A stretch of DNA of 6,025 nucleotides from Actinomycetota bacterium. Lineage in GTDB: Bacteria; Actinomycetota; Acidimicrobiia; IMCC26256; PALSA-610. The notes below the pieces were generated by a model. The model ran no database searches and was not told where the DNA came from. It saw nothing but the letters and a program-made list of their open reading frames with translations. The first letter of the stretch is position 1. The number at the start of each line of letters is the position of its first letter. The position numbers and the translations under genes were made by a program. Shown here one piece after another: positions 5,680-6,025 of the stretch. The stretch covers positions 1-6,025 of the forward strand of contig JAUZEI010000487.1 in the NCBI GenBank assembly GCA_030839105.1, written 5' to 3'.

Positions 5680-6025
5680 AGCAGGGCATCCGGCAACTCC
5701 TGGGGTCCGCGGGTGCGCAGCGCCGACACCGACTCCGGGACATCGCAGGCCTGAGCCTCTTGGTGCTCGATCGGCGCGCCGTTCGGATCGCGCAGGATGA
5801 ACCGGCACCCGTACTCGGTCTCGATCGACATCGACTCGGCCATGGAGCCCTCTTCGACGTCGACGGTCACGCCCTCGTCACCCGGGTAGAGCGCACGGAG
5901 GTACTCCGGTGCGAACACCTGCACGTCGGCGACCTCGCCGACCGGTTCGCTGTCGGGTCCCGGCCAGAAGTCTTCGTAGAGGAACGGTGCCGTCGACTCG
6001 CAGCATCCGGTGCCGATCGTGAACA
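5661..6025 (-). CDS. Hypothetical protein, N-terminus outside the window
   Basis: The minus-strand frame is open from the right edge to a TAG at 5663-5661, giving about 120 visible residues. I do not recognise the family. The part nearest the edge reads FTIGTGCCESTAPFLYEDF, with a cysteine pair, followed by an acidic stretch (PGPDSEPVGEVADVQVFAPEYL). Then come GVTVDVEEGSMAESMSIETEYGCRFILRDPNGAPI and a tail ending in RARMR. The mix of beta-prone segments, acidic residues and cysteines would suit an exported domain, but no signal peptide is visible because the start is missing. A GTG at 5924 could give a shorter 87-residue product, but the upstream frame stays open and has similar composition, so I treat it as one longer gene. 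It is on the same strand as the ABC genes, with about 110 bases between. Confidence 0.65.
   Translation of the reverse strand, partial: FTIGTGCCESTAPFLYEDFWPGPDSEPVGEVADVQVFAPEYLRALYPGDEGVTVDVEEGSMAESMSIETEYGCRFILRDPNGAPIEHQEAQACDVPESVSALRTRGPQELPDALLRARMR

Noticed and set aside
4232..5800. Plus-strand open frame of 522 codons antisense to the ABC ATPase
   Set aside because: It shares codon register with the ATPase gene, for the same codon-bias reason. The ATPase strand has all nucleotide-binding motifs.

Overview
This window looks like GC-rich bacterial chromosome, most likely from an actinobacterium. The actinobacterial call rests on strong G/C third-position bias, several GTG starts, and an Mrp-type ATPase that carries the DADIWGFS variant and lacks the CxxC motif. 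A member of Acidimicrobiia or a related lineage would fit, but the sequence alone does not fix the taxon. I see no rRNA, tRNA, CRISPR array, insertion sequence or phage gene.

Plus strand, 1-1939: a tightly packed run of genes. It opens with the C-terminal part of an Mrp/NBP35-family P-loop ATPase (1-732) whose N-terminus lies outside the window. A possible 33-residue small ORF (729-830) follows, then an unrecognised 114-residue protein (837-1181), then a class I SAM-dependent methyltransferase (1178-1939). Two of the junctions are GTGA overlaps, which points to translational coupling in one operon. The small ORF and the 114-residue gene share a reading frame and are separated only by one TAA.

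Minus strand, 6025-1945: three genes read in the opposite direction. First is the C-terminal part of an unrecognised protein (6025-5661). After a gap of about 110 bases comes an ABC-type ATPase of the MacB/LolD/FtsE class (5548-4805). Seven bases later comes its 950-residue FtsX-like permease (4797-1945). The last two form a clear two-component ABC system of the kind that acts on extracytoplasmic or membrane-associated substrates by mechanotransmission; the substrate cannot be read from the sequence. The permease and methyltransferase genes converge with only 5 bases between their stop codons.

The only notable non-coding structure is the short gap ahead of the ATPase gene. It holds a 21-bp tandem duplication that includes the stop codon of the preceding gene, an 11-mer present three times at 11- and 21-base spacing, five CATCC words at near-helical spacing, and a small inverted repeat. 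The rest of the window is ordinary housekeeping or transport gene content, and I see no convincing undescribed system. Very long open frames antisense to the permease, ATPase and methyltransferase are explained by codon bias.
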